A DNA stretch of 40,659 nucleotides, taken from assembly GCA_011523365.1 (NCBI GenBank), contig WTGY01000108.1:1-40659 (forward strand), in the 5' to 3' direction. Below, one piece after another: positions 25,362 to 33,009 of the stretch. The notes beneath the pieces are model-generated. The model searched no databases. It had not been told where the DNA came from and was given only the letters and a program-made list of their open reading frames with translations. A program made the translations under genes and the position numbers. The number at the start of each line of letters is the position of its first letter. Positions within the stretch are counted from its first letter, which is position 1. The stretch is from Caldilineaceae bacterium. GTDB lineage: Bacteria > Chloroflexota > Anaerolineae > Caldilineales > Caldilineaceae.

Positions 25362-26282
25362 CTACTGCGCCCTGGCCACAAAGTCGAATTCGACGATAAA
25401 CTCTTCGCCCACGTTGGCGACGTTCGGCACCTGCGGGATCGTGAGGTCGAAGTCGTCTCTGACAACAATTGTGGCCGCGCTGCCCCGCAGTTCCGTTTCG
25501 GAAATGACCTGCAGAGTCACGATGAAGAGCACAGGATTTGTCACGTCGCGAACCGTCAGTTCACCCGTAACTTCAAACTCGATGTCGTCACCGACGGCCA
25601 CGGAATCCGGCATGCCGGAAAGTTCTGTCGAGCTGAAGGTTACGAACTGGTGCTGATTGGACTGCAGGATAAAGCGTCGGATTGCGCCATTGCGGCGGTC
25701 GTTATCGGTGACGAATGTGCCGGCCTCGATCTGAATCGGCCCAATGACGCTTGCGGCGGGGTTGGCCGCATCAACTGTAATTTCCCCCGTGATCGCGTTG
25801 GTTGTGCCGATGACGGTCTTGGGCTGGCCGAATAGCAGCTCATCGATGCTGAAGCGCGCCTCCGACTCTTCGGCCACGATCACAAACGGCTGGCCGGTGC
25901 CGGGCATTTCTGTGCTCTCGGCTGCCGATTCCTCCTGCGGCGCGGCAGTGGGAGGCGGCTCCGGCTCTGGTTCAGGCGTGTTCGTCGGCTCCGGCTCCGG
26001 CACGGGCGTATCCGTCGGATCCGGCATAGGTGTGTCGGTCGGTACGGGTACGGGCGTATCCGTTGGAACGGGCTCGGGCACCGTTGTTGCCGTATCGGCC
26101 GCGGCCGGTGCTTCTTCCGCCTCCGAGGCAGGCTCGTCCGCGCCGCCGCAGGCTGCCACGAGGAGCGCTGCGAGCAATATAATGACAATCAGCCTCAGGT
26201 GAGGAACAGTTGATTTGGGCGAGGCCGGACGTGAGTCGGCCGCGGCCGCATTTGATTTCGCCTTTGAAGTCTGTGGTTTCAT
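25362..26282 (-). CDS. YceI-domain lipoprotein
   Basis: 306 aa from the ATG at 26282, with GGGGGAG eight bases upstream. The signal peptide LRLIVIILLAALLVAAC has a lipobox ending at Cys45, so the protein is likely lipid-anchored on the outer face of the membrane. Residues about 70-130 are a low-complexity spacer of PTDTP/PEPEP repeats, typical of wall- or surface-spanning linkers. The C-terminal 180 residues are a YceI lipocalin-like barrel that in relatives binds isoprenoid lipids: FSIDELLFG, the VIGTTNAITGEITVD motif, RRNGAIRRFIL, VTGELTVRDVTNPV and the final VEFDFVARAQ. Physiological role unknown. Confidence 0.9.
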   Translation of the reverse strand: MKPQTSKAKSNAAAADSRPASPKSTVPHLRLIVIILLAALLVAACGGADEPASEAEEAPAAADTATTVPEPVPTDTPVPVPTDTPMPDPTDTPVPEPEPTNTPEPEPEPPPTAAPQEESAAESTEMPGTGQPFVIVAEESEARFSIDELLFGQPKTVIGTTNAITGEITVDAANPAASVIGPIQIEAGTFVTDNDRRNGAIRRFILQSNQHQFVTFSSTELSGMPDSVAVGDDIEFEVTGELTVRDVTNPVLFIVTLQVISETELRGSAATIVVRDDFDLTIPQVPNVANVGEEFIVEFDFVARAQ

Positions 26283-26322
26283 CGGTCCGACTCCCCCATC
26301 CCAAATGGATGAAAACATGAAC

Positions 26323-26339
26323 GGTCGAACACTTCGACC
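26323..26339 (-). terminator. Hairpin between the CrtC/AttH-like and YceI genes
   Basis: A perfect 7-bp stem GGTCGAA/TTCGACC with a 3-nt loop. On the minus strand it is followed by a loosely T-rich GTTCATGTTTTC. It may end or attenuate the upstream gene's transcript before the YceI gene; the T tract is weak. Confidence 0.4.
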
Positions 26340-26415
26340 GCGCTACCTGCGGTGACGTTCCTTTCCATTGTGGACCTATTTGGGGAGTTTGGCAAAACTT
26401 CAGGTTTGCAGGCAG

Positions 26416-27627
26416 TTATCGCTGGAACCCGCCTTCTCCGTAGCCGGTCAACTCCACGTAGCCGCGACCGGCGACGGGCTCGCCGTTCATCGTGCCGCGC
26501 ACGATAATGGCGCCTTCATAGTAGGTAAAGGCGACGTCCATCTCCTGATCGTCGATCAGAGGGTCGATCATCAGGTCGATTCCGTGCTCAGGGAAGGTGA
26601 CGCGCCAGCCGCTGGGGTAGACCGTGCCGCTGTCCGGGCTGGTCCATTGCCCTGTTGGCGTCAGGGCAAAGTCGTCCGACTGGATTGGGACCTGACGGCC
26701 ATCGGGGAAGCTGAGGGTGCCTTCAAAGATATCCTGGGATGTGCCGGACTGCGTACGGATCTCGGCGAACATCAGGACGACTTCGTTGTCAAGCGTGACT
26801 GCGAACCAGTCCCAGCCGACCGCGTCCCCGCTGAGGGCGGAAGTCCCGAACTCGTGGTCCATCCAGCTGAAGCCTTCGACGGAAACTTGTGCGCCCTCGA
26901 AAACGAGGGTGCCGGAAGTCTCCATGCGCACGAGGCTGTAGTAATGGTTGGCGTTGCCGGTCTCCGGCCCTTTGCGGCTGTAGCCGGCTTCACCGTGGAG
27001 CAGTGGCGGCCGTGTTTCGGTGAGGGTGAGATCGATCGAGACGGGACCGTTGTCTGCCCCGGCTGCGGCCTGCAGGCGGAACCGACCCGGTCCAGCCTCT
27101 TGGGCCTGCCAGTCGTCCAGCCAGACTTCGTATCGCGGCGAGCCGGTCGCGCCGGCCACGCCGCCTGCGCCGCGGCTGAAACGGTCGAAGCTGACGTGGC
27201 GGCCTGCGGGGCCGCTGGTGACGGCGAAGTGTGCCATGTAGATCTGCTGCGCGGCGAAATCGGACGGCCGGCTGGACTCGCCCGGCGCCAGCGCGCTGCG
27301 GAAAAAGGTAAGCTGGAAACCGTATTGGCCGCCGTCCCCGCCGGTCAGGTTACCGGTGTAGTACCACCACTCGGTGGCGTAGTCGTTGTGGGGACCATGG
27401 TCAAGAGGAAACTGGAAATCCAGCGGTTCGAGGGCGCGGGCGAAGCTGTCATCGACGGGCCGGCTGAGGACATCAACGACGTCGGCCGAGGCCAGGGAGG
27501 GCTGGGAACGTGAACAGGCGCCGGCCAGGAGCAGGAAGACGAGGAGCGATAGCGCCAATGGCAACGCTCCTGAACGGGTTCGTCGTCTGTTGGGTTTGCG
27601 TCGCAGAGCTAGAGGAAGTCTGGCCAC
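26416..27627 (-). CDS. CrtC/AttH-like (carotenoid 1,2-hydratase fold) lipoprotein
   Basis: 403 aa. The signal peptide (ALSLLVFLLLAGAC) has its lipobox Cys at residue 38. The mature part matches the lipocalin-like CrtC N-terminal/AttH family: FPLDHGPHNDYATEWWYYTG near residues 73-92, then FFRSALAP, YMAHFAVT, HEFGTSALSGDAVGWDWFAV and the C-terminal GRGYVELTGYG. CrtC itself hydrates carotenoids, but most family members including this one have unknown substrate; no carotenoid genes lie nearby. GTG start without a clear Shine-Dalgarno. Adjacent to another exported lipocalin-fold protein (YceI). Confidence 0.88.
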   Translation of the reverse strand: MARLPLALRRKPNRRRTRSGALPLALSLLVFLLLAGACSRSQPSLASADVVDVLSRPVDDSFARALEPLDFQFPLDHGPHNDYATEWWYYTGNLTGGDGGQYGFQLTFFRSALAPGESSRPSDFAAQQIYMAHFAVTSGPAGRHVSFDRFSRGAGGVAGATGSPRYEVWLDDWQAQEAGPGRFRLQAAAGADNGPVSIDLTLTETRPPLLHGEAGYSRKGPETGNANHYYSLVRMETSGTLVFEGAQVSVEGFSWMDHEFGTSALSGDAVGWDWFAVTLDNEVVLMFAEIRTQSGTSQDIFEGTLSFPDGRQVPIQSDDFALTPTGQWTSPDSGTVYPSGWRVTFPEHGIDLMIDPLIDDQEMDVAFTYYEGAIIVRGTMNGEPVAGRGYVELTGYGEGGFQR

Positions 27628-27678
27628 CGGAAAGGTTGCTCTCGTCGCGGCGTTCTGACTTGCCGAGAGTGTTGAGCG

Positions 27679-28974
27679 CTACATCCCGGCCAGCGCCTGT
27701 TCGAAGTCCGCCAGCAGATCGTCGGTATCCTCGATACCTACGCTCAGGCGCACCAGCTCGTCGGTAATACCCAATGACCGCCGGTATTCCGGGTCTTGAT
27801 CGAAATAACTGACGATGGCCGGCTGCTCGATGAGGCTCTCCACGCCACCGAGGCTGGGGCCGATGCGCGGGATGCTGCAGGCGTCGATAAAGCGGCTCGT
27901 CGCCGGTCCGTCGGCTTCGACCTCGAAGCTGATGACGCCGCCGAAACCGGCCATTGTGCGTGTCGCGACCTCATGATCGGGGTGGCTGGCAAGGCCGGGA
28001 TACCAGACGCGGCGGATTCTGGGATGGTCTTCCAGGTAGCGGGCGATTCGCAGCGCGCTCTCGTTGTGCTGGCGCATGCGCAGACCGAGAGTTTTGATGC
28101 CGCGCAAAATCAGATAGGCGCAGTGAGGGTCGACGACCGCGCCCAAAATACCCTGGGACTGGCGCAGGGCGGTGGTGATGTCAAAGCTTCCGGTGACGCA
28201 ACCCGCGAGCAGGTCGTTGTGGCCGGCCAGATACTTGGTCACGCTGTGGACTGCGAGATCGATGCCGTACTCCAGGGGGCGGACGTTACACGGTGTGGCG
28301 AAGGTGGTGTCGATGATGGTGCGCAGACGGTGACGTTTGGCGATGTCGACGAGGCGGGCATAGTCCACGCAGCGCAGAAAAGGATTGGTAGGCGATTCGG
28401 AGAAGATCAGCCTGGTCGCCGGCCGGACAGCTTCTTCAATAGCATCATAGTCGCCGGGGGCGACGGTGGTACAGGAAATGCCGAAGCGGGTGAGAAAGGT
28501 GTTGCAGAAACCGCGCGTGCGGCGGTAACAGTCTTCGGTCATGACGAAGTGGTCGCCCTGGCTGAGCAGAATGAAAAGCGTTGTCGTGATGGCGGCCATG
28601 CCGCTGGAGAGCAGGAGGGCATCTTCGGCGCCGTCGAGCGCGGCCAGTTTTGACTCAGCCGCGCGCACGGTCGGGTTCCCGTAGCGTCCGTACTCCTCCC
28701 TTTCCGGTACATCCCAGAACATGTGCTCTTCCATATAGCTGATCAGACTGGCCGTATCCTCGAAGGTATAGGTGCTGGTCTGAACGATGGGCACGGTCAC
28801 GCTATCGTGTGAAATATAGCGCTTCTCCCCTGCGTGGACGGCCTGCGTCTGGCCGGACAGGCTGTGCGTTTCCCTCTCAGGACCCTGGCCGTTGGGGACG
28901 GCCAGTGGTGACGCGCCGTCGGAGCGAGGTTCCGTGCCGGCGTTCTGGGATATGGTCGTACCGGATGTAGTCAT
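27679..28974 (-). CDS. Cys/Met-metabolism PLP enzyme (cystathionine gamma-synthase type)
   Basis: 431 aa from the ATG at 28974, fixed by AAAGGAG (28980-28986). Trans-sulfuration PLP enzyme: [50 protein letters not shown] with the PLP-ring Asp, and [12 protein letters not shown] with the Schiff-base Lys. [13 protein letters not shown] and the final [21 protein letters not shown] close the fold. A disordered N-terminal extension of about 50 residues is unusual. The SAM-I riboswitch upstream argues for a methionine-synthesis role (cystathionine gamma-synthase or O-acetylhomoserine sulfhydrylase) and against a purely degradative lyase, but the exact reaction cannot be fixed by eye. Confidence 0.9.
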   Translation of the reverse strand: MTTSGTTISQNAGTEPRSDGASPLAVPNGQGPERETHSLSGQTQAVHAGEKRYISHDSVTVPIVQTSTYTFEDTASLISYMEEHMFWDVPEREEYGRYGNPTVRAAESKLAALDGAEDALLLSSGMAAITTTLFILLSQGDHFVMTEDCYRRTRGFCNTFLTRFGISCTTVAPGDYDAIEEAVRPATRLIFSESPTNPFLRCVDYARLVDIAKRHRLRTIIDTTFATPCNVRPLEYGIDLAVHSVTKYLAGHNDLLAGCVTGSFDITTALRQSQGILGAVVDPHCAYLILRGIKTLGLRMRQHNESALRIARYLEDHPRIRRVWYPGLASHPDHEVATRTMAGFGGVISFEVEADGPATSRFIDACSIPRIGPSLGGVESLIEQPAIVSYFDQDPEYRRSLGITDELVRLSVGIEDTDDLLADFEQALAGM

Positions 28975-29040
28975 GCTGTCTCCTTTGCAACGCATTTCGG
29001 CATTTCGAAAGCGTTGTCACCGCCCTAATGGCCGGTATGG

Positions 29041-29082
29041 AAATCAAAAAGCCCTCTTCCTGCGGATACACGGAAGAGGGCT
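29041..29082 (-). terminator. Intrinsic terminator of the SAM riboswitch
   Basis: On the minus strand AGCCCTCTTCC pairs perfectly with GGAAGAGGGCT (29072-29082 with 29050-29060, 11-nt loop), followed by TTTTTGATTT. It sits between the aptamer and the start codon at 28974, as expected for transcription attenuation when SAM is bound. Confidence 0.9.
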
Positions 29083-29099
29083 GGGACTCGTTGTCCAGA

Positions 29100-29226
29100 G
29101 CATCTCATCTGCCGGTGCATCCACACCGCCGGAATTGGCACCTGGCACGCCGCGGAAATCCATCTGCACAGCGCCGGTTGCCGAGGTTTCACAGGGCCGG
29201 CCCCTCCACCTCTCTTGATAAGAGTT
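29100..29226 (-). promoter_or_regulatory. SAM-I (S-box) riboswitch aptamer
   Basis: Read on the minus strand, the S-box conserved core is clear: CTTATCAAGAGAGGTGGAGG, then GGCCCTGTGAAACC, CGGCAACC and AGGTGCCAATTCC. The closing GATGAGA pairs with TCTTATC to form P1 (7 bp including one G-U). An 11-bp terminator follows at 29041-29082. Binding of S-adenosylmethionine should stop transcription of the downstream PLP enzyme gene. No separate anti-terminator was drawn, but 3' P1 sequence lies between aptamer and terminator where one is expected. Confidence 0.93.
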
Positions 29227-29310
29227 TTGACAGGATTTCAGCGCATCGACATAGAGATTGACCGATTGCGGGCATCCTTGCCAAAAGGCTCGATTCAGTT
29301 GTTGGCGCCC

Positions 29311-29340
29311 ATAGTAATCCAGGAATCGGCCCTGTGTCAA
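29311..29340 (-). promoter_or_regulatory. Sigma-70 type promoter of the S-box transcript
   Basis: Minus strand: consensus -35 TTGACA (29335-29340), 18-nt spacer, -10 TACTAT (29311-29316). It would start RNA near 29304, about 80 nt before the aptamer. Confidence 0.6.
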
Positions 29341-29447
29341 GTCGGACAACCGTTTGAGATGCGTACCAGATTTGTGGTGGAGGCAGTCTGGCGTAGGAAT
29401 CATAACAGCGGGAGCGGAGCATGTTTGCGGGCTTTGAGAAGGGCACA

Positions 29448-29468
29448 GGGCAGGCACAGGGCCTGCCC
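29448..29468. repeat. 8-bp inverted repeat, GGGCAGGC module
   Basis: GGGCAGGC (29448-29455), loop ACAGG, GCCTGCCC (29461-29468). A related GGGCAGGC-AC-A stretch lies at the start of copy A (about 5-15), so it probably belongs to the left part of the dispersed repeat. The gap 29227-29440 holds only the promoter above. Confidence 0.5.
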
Positions 29469-29515
29469 CTACAAGAGTGTTTGAGGGGAAAGGGGAAGAC
29501 GGCGGGGGTAGGTTG

Positions 29516-29703
29516 CGGAGGCTGGGGCAAGGCCTGGCCCTGCGGGGATTTGATGGGTATGGCGGGACGTGGGTTGGCGAAACACTTTCGATTAGGCACC
29601 CGCTACCAATATCGGCACACTGTCGGCTAGGCATGTTGTAGTAGAGGGGGCGTTGCGGGGGCGGAGCCCCCGCACAAGGGAGGCCGCTTGCGGCCGACCG
29701 CCC
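29516..29703 (+). repeat. Dispersed structured repeat, copy B (full length)
   Basis: Aligned end to end with copy A, including an identical 36-nt block (29646-29681). H1 is unchanged (TGCGGGGGC, 29654-29662, with GCCCCCGCA, 29666-29674). H2 is GGCCG/CGGCC (29682-29686 with 29691-29695, loop CTTG), against GGGCC/GGCCC in copy A: two pairs have flipped and the stem is kept. H3 is TCGGC/GTCGG (29612-29616 with 29622-29626), held by two G-U pairs. It lies between the S-box promoter and the SPFH gene. No protein is encoded convincingly. Confidence 0.8.
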
Positions 29704-29706
29704 AAA

Positions 29707-29743
29707 TGAGAGGAGAGAGTGGAGAGAAGAGAGGAGTGAGAGA
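29707..29743 (+). repeat. GA-rich tail of repeat copy B
   Basis: A purine tract with GGAGAGA units. After the shared GACCGCCC end, both copy B and copy C continue with AAATG then A/C and GAGGAGAGAG, so the tail belongs to the repeat at least in these copies. The rest, 29744-30074, shows no gene; A/T-rich promoter-like sequence at about 29935-30000 could not be resolved. Confidence 0.55.
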
Positions 29744-30074
29744 CTCTGCTTCGTTTGCCGGTATTTTGGAGAGTGAACTGACAAAGCCTTGGTTGCTTTC
29801 TGAGGTTAACGAAAATTCGCTGCACTTTGAGAAGAACCTGCCATGTGGAATGCCCGGGAGTGCGACCAGGGGCTTGCAGGTAGGACAGGCAAGGCTCGGG
29901 AGCCCGGCTGACAGATTCATGCTTCGCTTTATCTGTAAAATGTCCGGGTGATGTCAGCAGCTAAAGGGGAGAGAATGTTAAAGTATGGTAAGGTATAGCC
30001 AGTAACAGGACGCCTGTGACGAGCGGCCGCTCCAGTAGGGTGCGCGCCGAGACTTCCCTCGAAAGGAGATGCAG

Positions 30075-31247
30075 ATGAACAGTTTAGGTAACGTCCCCAG
30101 AGTTCCCAGAAGGATGCCAAGCGGCTCACCATTCGTCATGGTGATCGTAATCGTCGTCGTTATCCTCTTTCTGATGCTCTTTGCCCGCAACTTCTTCTAC
30201 GCGTTCGAGCGCGTAGACGAACAGGAGGTGGGTGTTCAGTTCCAGGGAGGGAGGATCAAGAACGTGGTCGGCCCGGGTGTCTATACGGACGTCGGCCTCT
30301 TCGTCCAGCTTGTACGCGTCTCCAGCCAGGCGATCCCGTTCAACGTCCAGGACCAGGAGATTATCACCAAGGACAAGCAACGGATCGGCCTGATGGTCAG
30401 CGGCGATATCTTCCGCCCGAACATCAGCCAGGCGGACACGATCCAGGCGCTGTGGGCCCAGTACAGGAGCATCTATCTGCAGGATGACCTGGCCCGCAGC
30501 CGCATGCAGGACCAGGCGCGCCAGGCGATGAAGGTATGTGTCGGTGACCGCACTTTTGACGACAACGTCGTCGGCACGGCCAGGGATATTTTGCGCCAGT
30601 GTATCGACGATGAACTGAACCAAAGGGCGGCCAATTTCGGTCTCCGCGTGGAGAACCTGGTGGTGCCGGATGTGATCCTGTCGGGCGCCGTGCAGTCTGC
30701 GCTGGACGCCATCGTACAGAGCCGGCTGGAGACGGAGAAGGCTGCGCAGGACAAGCTGCGGGCCGACGCCCAGGCCGACGCCGAGCAGGCGCGTCAGGAG
30801 GGTGAAATCCGCATCGAGCAGAGCCGGATCCAGGAGCAGGCCCGCCAGCAGACAGCCCTGGCCCAGTTGGAGGAGCAGAAGGTCGCCGCGCAGAGGGCCG
30901 TCATCGAAGCCGAGCGCGCCAACGAACTGGCCCGCGTCGAAGCAGAGAGGGCGGTCATCGAAGCGCAGAAGCAGAATGAGCTGATTGCCGCGCAGCGGGA
31001 CATCGAGATCGCGCAATCGTTGGCCATCGCCGCGGCCGAACAGGCCAAGGCACAGATCGCGGTGGAGTCGGCCCTGGCCGAACTATATGCCGGACGGCCG
31101 GATTATGTGCAGTTGCTGATTGCCCAGGCCAACGCGAACGCGCTCAGGAACACCGACAAGGTGATTTTCACGCCTGAAGGCATGACGCCGACGCTGGTTC
31201 TGCCGGGTCCTGGCATCGTGCCGACAGTGGACACAACGCCCAATTAA
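30075..31247 (+). CDS. SPFH-domain membrane protein (prohibitin/HflK/stomatin type)
   Basis: 390 aa from the ATG at 30075; the earlier ATG at 30069 overlaps the GGAG Shine-Dalgarno (30065-30068). One N-terminal membrane helix (about 19-38, [20 protein letters not shown]). An SPFH domain follows ([49 protein letters not shown]). Then comes a long Gln/Glu/Ala-rich coiled coil (about 220-330). Such proteins form ring scaffolds in membranes and often control proteases or lipid order; no partner gene such as ftsH or nfeD is adjacent. yraN begins 25 nt downstream. Confidence 0.88.
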   Translation: MNSLGNVPRVPRRMPSGSPFVMVIVIVVVILFLMLFARNFFYAFERVDEQEVGVQFQGGRIKNVVGPGVYTDVGLFVQLVRVSSQAIPFNVQDQEIITKDKQRIGLMVSGDIFRPNISQADTIQALWAQYRSIYLQDDLARSRMQDQARQAMKVCVGDRTFDDNVVGTARDILRQCIDDELNQRAANFGLRVENLVVPDVILSGAVQSALDAIVQSRLETEKAAQDKLRADAQADAEQARQEGEIRIEQSRIQEQARQQTALAQLEEQKVAAQRAVIEAERANELARVEAERAVIEAQKQNELIAAQRDIEIAQSLAIAAAEQAKAQIAVESALAELYAGRPDYVQLLIAQANANALRNTDKVIFTPEGMTPTLVLPGPGIVPTVDTTPN

Positions 31248-31272
31248 CGCTGCTGGACAGGAGTCAATCTGC

Positions 31273-31671
31273 GTGGGAGATGGGCGTCGATCCCTGGGCA
31301 CACGGGGCGAACTGATTGCAGTACGCGCCCTGCAGGAGGCCGGCCTGCGCATCGTCGAACGAAACTGGCGCTGCCGGGCCGGTGAACTGGACATTATTGC
31401 GGAGGAACGCGCCCCGGACTTCAGCCGGGGCGCGTCCGATTCAAGATGGCTGGTCGTGGTCGAGGTGCGCACACGGCGGGGCCGGGCTTTCGGCTCCGCG
31501 CTGCAGGCCTTTACTCACAGAAAGCAGAAGAAGCTGCGGAACCTGGCGACGATTTACATGCAGGAAACGAAGTGGCCGGGCCCCTGGCGCATCGACGCGG
31601 TGGCGGTGCAGATGGACAGGTCCGGCATGTTGATCAGCGTGGAGCATATCCGCCATGCCGTCACCGGATGA
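31273..31671 (+). CDS. yraN: UPF0102 (YraN) endonuclease-like protein
   Basis: 132 aa, GTG at 31273 with AGGAG nine bases upstream. Restriction-endonuclease-like fold: [37 protein letters not shown] (the Asp of the PD-ExK-type core), and [20 protein letters not shown], with E-V-R where most have [18 protein letters not shown] follows. Role uncertain; linked to DNA transactions in other bacteria. An insert after IIAEE (about 15 residues) lengthens the usual loop. It overlaps the miaA start by 17 nt. Confidence 0.92.
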   Translation: MGDGRRSLGTRGELIAVRALQEAGLRIVERNWRCRAGELDIIAEERAPDFSRGASDSRWLVVVEVRTRRGRAFGSALQAFTHRKQKKLRNLATIYMQETKWPGPWRIDAVAVQMDRSGMLISVEHIRHAVTG

Positions 31672-32635
31672 GCAGACCCGGGAGACGGCGCGGCCGCCCC
31701 TGATCGTAATCCTGGGTCCGACGGCCGTCGGCAAGACCTCTCTCAGCCTCGACCTGGCGACCCGCTTTGACGGCGAGATCGTGGGCGCCGACAGCCGGCA
31801 GATCTACCACGGCATGGACATCGGCACGGCCAAGCCGAGTGCAGCAGAGCAGGCACGCGTTCCCCACCACCTTGTCGACATCCAGCCTCCCAACAGGCAG
31901 ATGGCGCTGGCGACCTATCAGCAGATGGCCTTCGGCGTCATCGACGCCATCCACAAACGAGGCCGCGTACCCTTTCTCGTAGGCGGGTCTGCCTTGTATC
32001 TGCGGGCCGTGACTGAGGGGCTGCAGATACCTGAGGCAGCGCCCAATCCGGCGCTGCGGGCCGAACTGGAGGCGTTTGCACAGCAAAACGGACGCGCGGC
32101 GCTGCACGCCCGGCTGCAGGCGACTGACCCAGACGCGGCCGCGCAGATCCACCCCAACAACCTGCGCCGGGTCATCCGTGCCCTGGAGATTGTGCAGACA
32201 ACGGGCCGCAGAAAGAGCGAGCTGGAATCGGCCGCACCGCCGCCCTATCGCATCCTCAAGATCGGCCTCGACCTGCCGCGTCCGCTCCTGCACGAACGCA
32301 TCGACCGCCGCGTGCACGAAATGGTGGATGCCGGCCTGGTGCAGGAAATGGCGTCGCTGCTGGATGCCGGCTATTCTCCCGACCTGCCATCCTTTAGCAG
32401 CCTGGGGTACCGGGAGATCGCCGCACATCTCCGCGGCGAGACCACACTGGCAGCGGCGGTCGAACGCATTCAGATTGAAACGCACCGATTCGTCCGCCAC
32501 CAGTACACATGGTTCCGGCGCATCCCCGACATTCACTGGTTTGACATCTCCGAGGCACCGCAGCCCGCCATCCGAAACCTGGTGGAGAGTTTCCTGCATT
32601 GGAACAGCTTCCACAACGATGGACCGGCCCGATAA
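31655..32635 (+). CDS. miaA: tRNA dimethylallyltransferase
   Basis: 326 aa. Adds a dimethylallyl group to N6 of A37 in tRNAs reading UNN codons, which improves codon pairing. P-loop ILGPTAVGKTSLSLDLA, then GADSRQIYHGMDIGTAKPS with the catalytic Asp, VPHHLVDIQPPN, VGGSALYLRAVTEGL and the C-terminal FVRHQYTWFRRIPDIHWFD are all standard. The start lies inside the end of yraN, so the two are coupled. No terminator follows. Confidence 0.97.
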   Translation: MPSPDEQTRETARPPLIVILGPTAVGKTSLSLDLATRFDGEIVGADSRQIYHGMDIGTAKPSAAEQARVPHHLVDIQPPNRQMALATYQQMAFGVIDAIHKRGRVPFLVGGSALYLRAVTEGLQIPEAAPNPALRAELEAFAQQNGRAALHARLQATDPDAAAQIHPNNLRRVIRALEIVQTTGRRKSELESAAPPPYRILKIGLDLPRPLLHERIDRRVHEMVDAGLVQEMASLLDAGYSPDLPSFSSLGYREIAAHLRGETTLAAAVERIQIETHRFVRHQYTWFRRIPDIHWFDISEAPQPAIRNLVESFLHWNSFHNDGPAR

Positions 32636-33009
32636 GATGCTTGGCAAAAGACCGCGTCCTATCAGCGGGTAATGCGGTTGGCGGCGATTGAAAACTGCCG
32701 ATCTCAGGTTGCGCATCAGTTCATTGGCGGGCCGTAGGCGAATTGAACAGGGTTCGTCACAGATCTGCGCCCCGTGCATTAGATCCCCCAAAAGCGGGCT
32801 CAAACAGGGCCCAACTGCCTGTTTTCCAGTGAAATATACCGGAAATGGCCACAATTTTCCCCTTTACCGCCCCGTTTCGGCCCCAAAACTGCGGCATTGC
32901 AGGGCGGACCTATTCCCTGCTATAATTTGGGCCGAGTTGGGGAAAGGAACACGGAAGAAGCCTGAATCGTCATGACTCGCATGAAAGGATGTAACGAAAA
33001 GAGATAACC
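32636..33009 (+). other. 374-nt gap between miaA and rel
   Basis: No gene or hairpin terminator is seen. The first 250 nt are featureless to my reading. The rel promoter lies at 32897-32926, and the leader from it to the rel ATG is about 75 nt without clear structure. Confidence 0.6.
32897..32926 (+). promoter_or_regulatory. Sigma-70 type promoter of rel
   Basis: -35 TTGCAG (32897-32902), 18-nt spacer, perfect -10 TATAAT (32921-32926), about 83 nt before the rel ATG. The best-formed promoter in the window. Confidence 0.7.

Noticed and set aside
29226..29255. TTGACA on the + strand as a promoter antisense to the S-box leader
   Set aside because: No acceptable -10 at the right spacing; nothing downstream on the + strand to express before repeat copy B.
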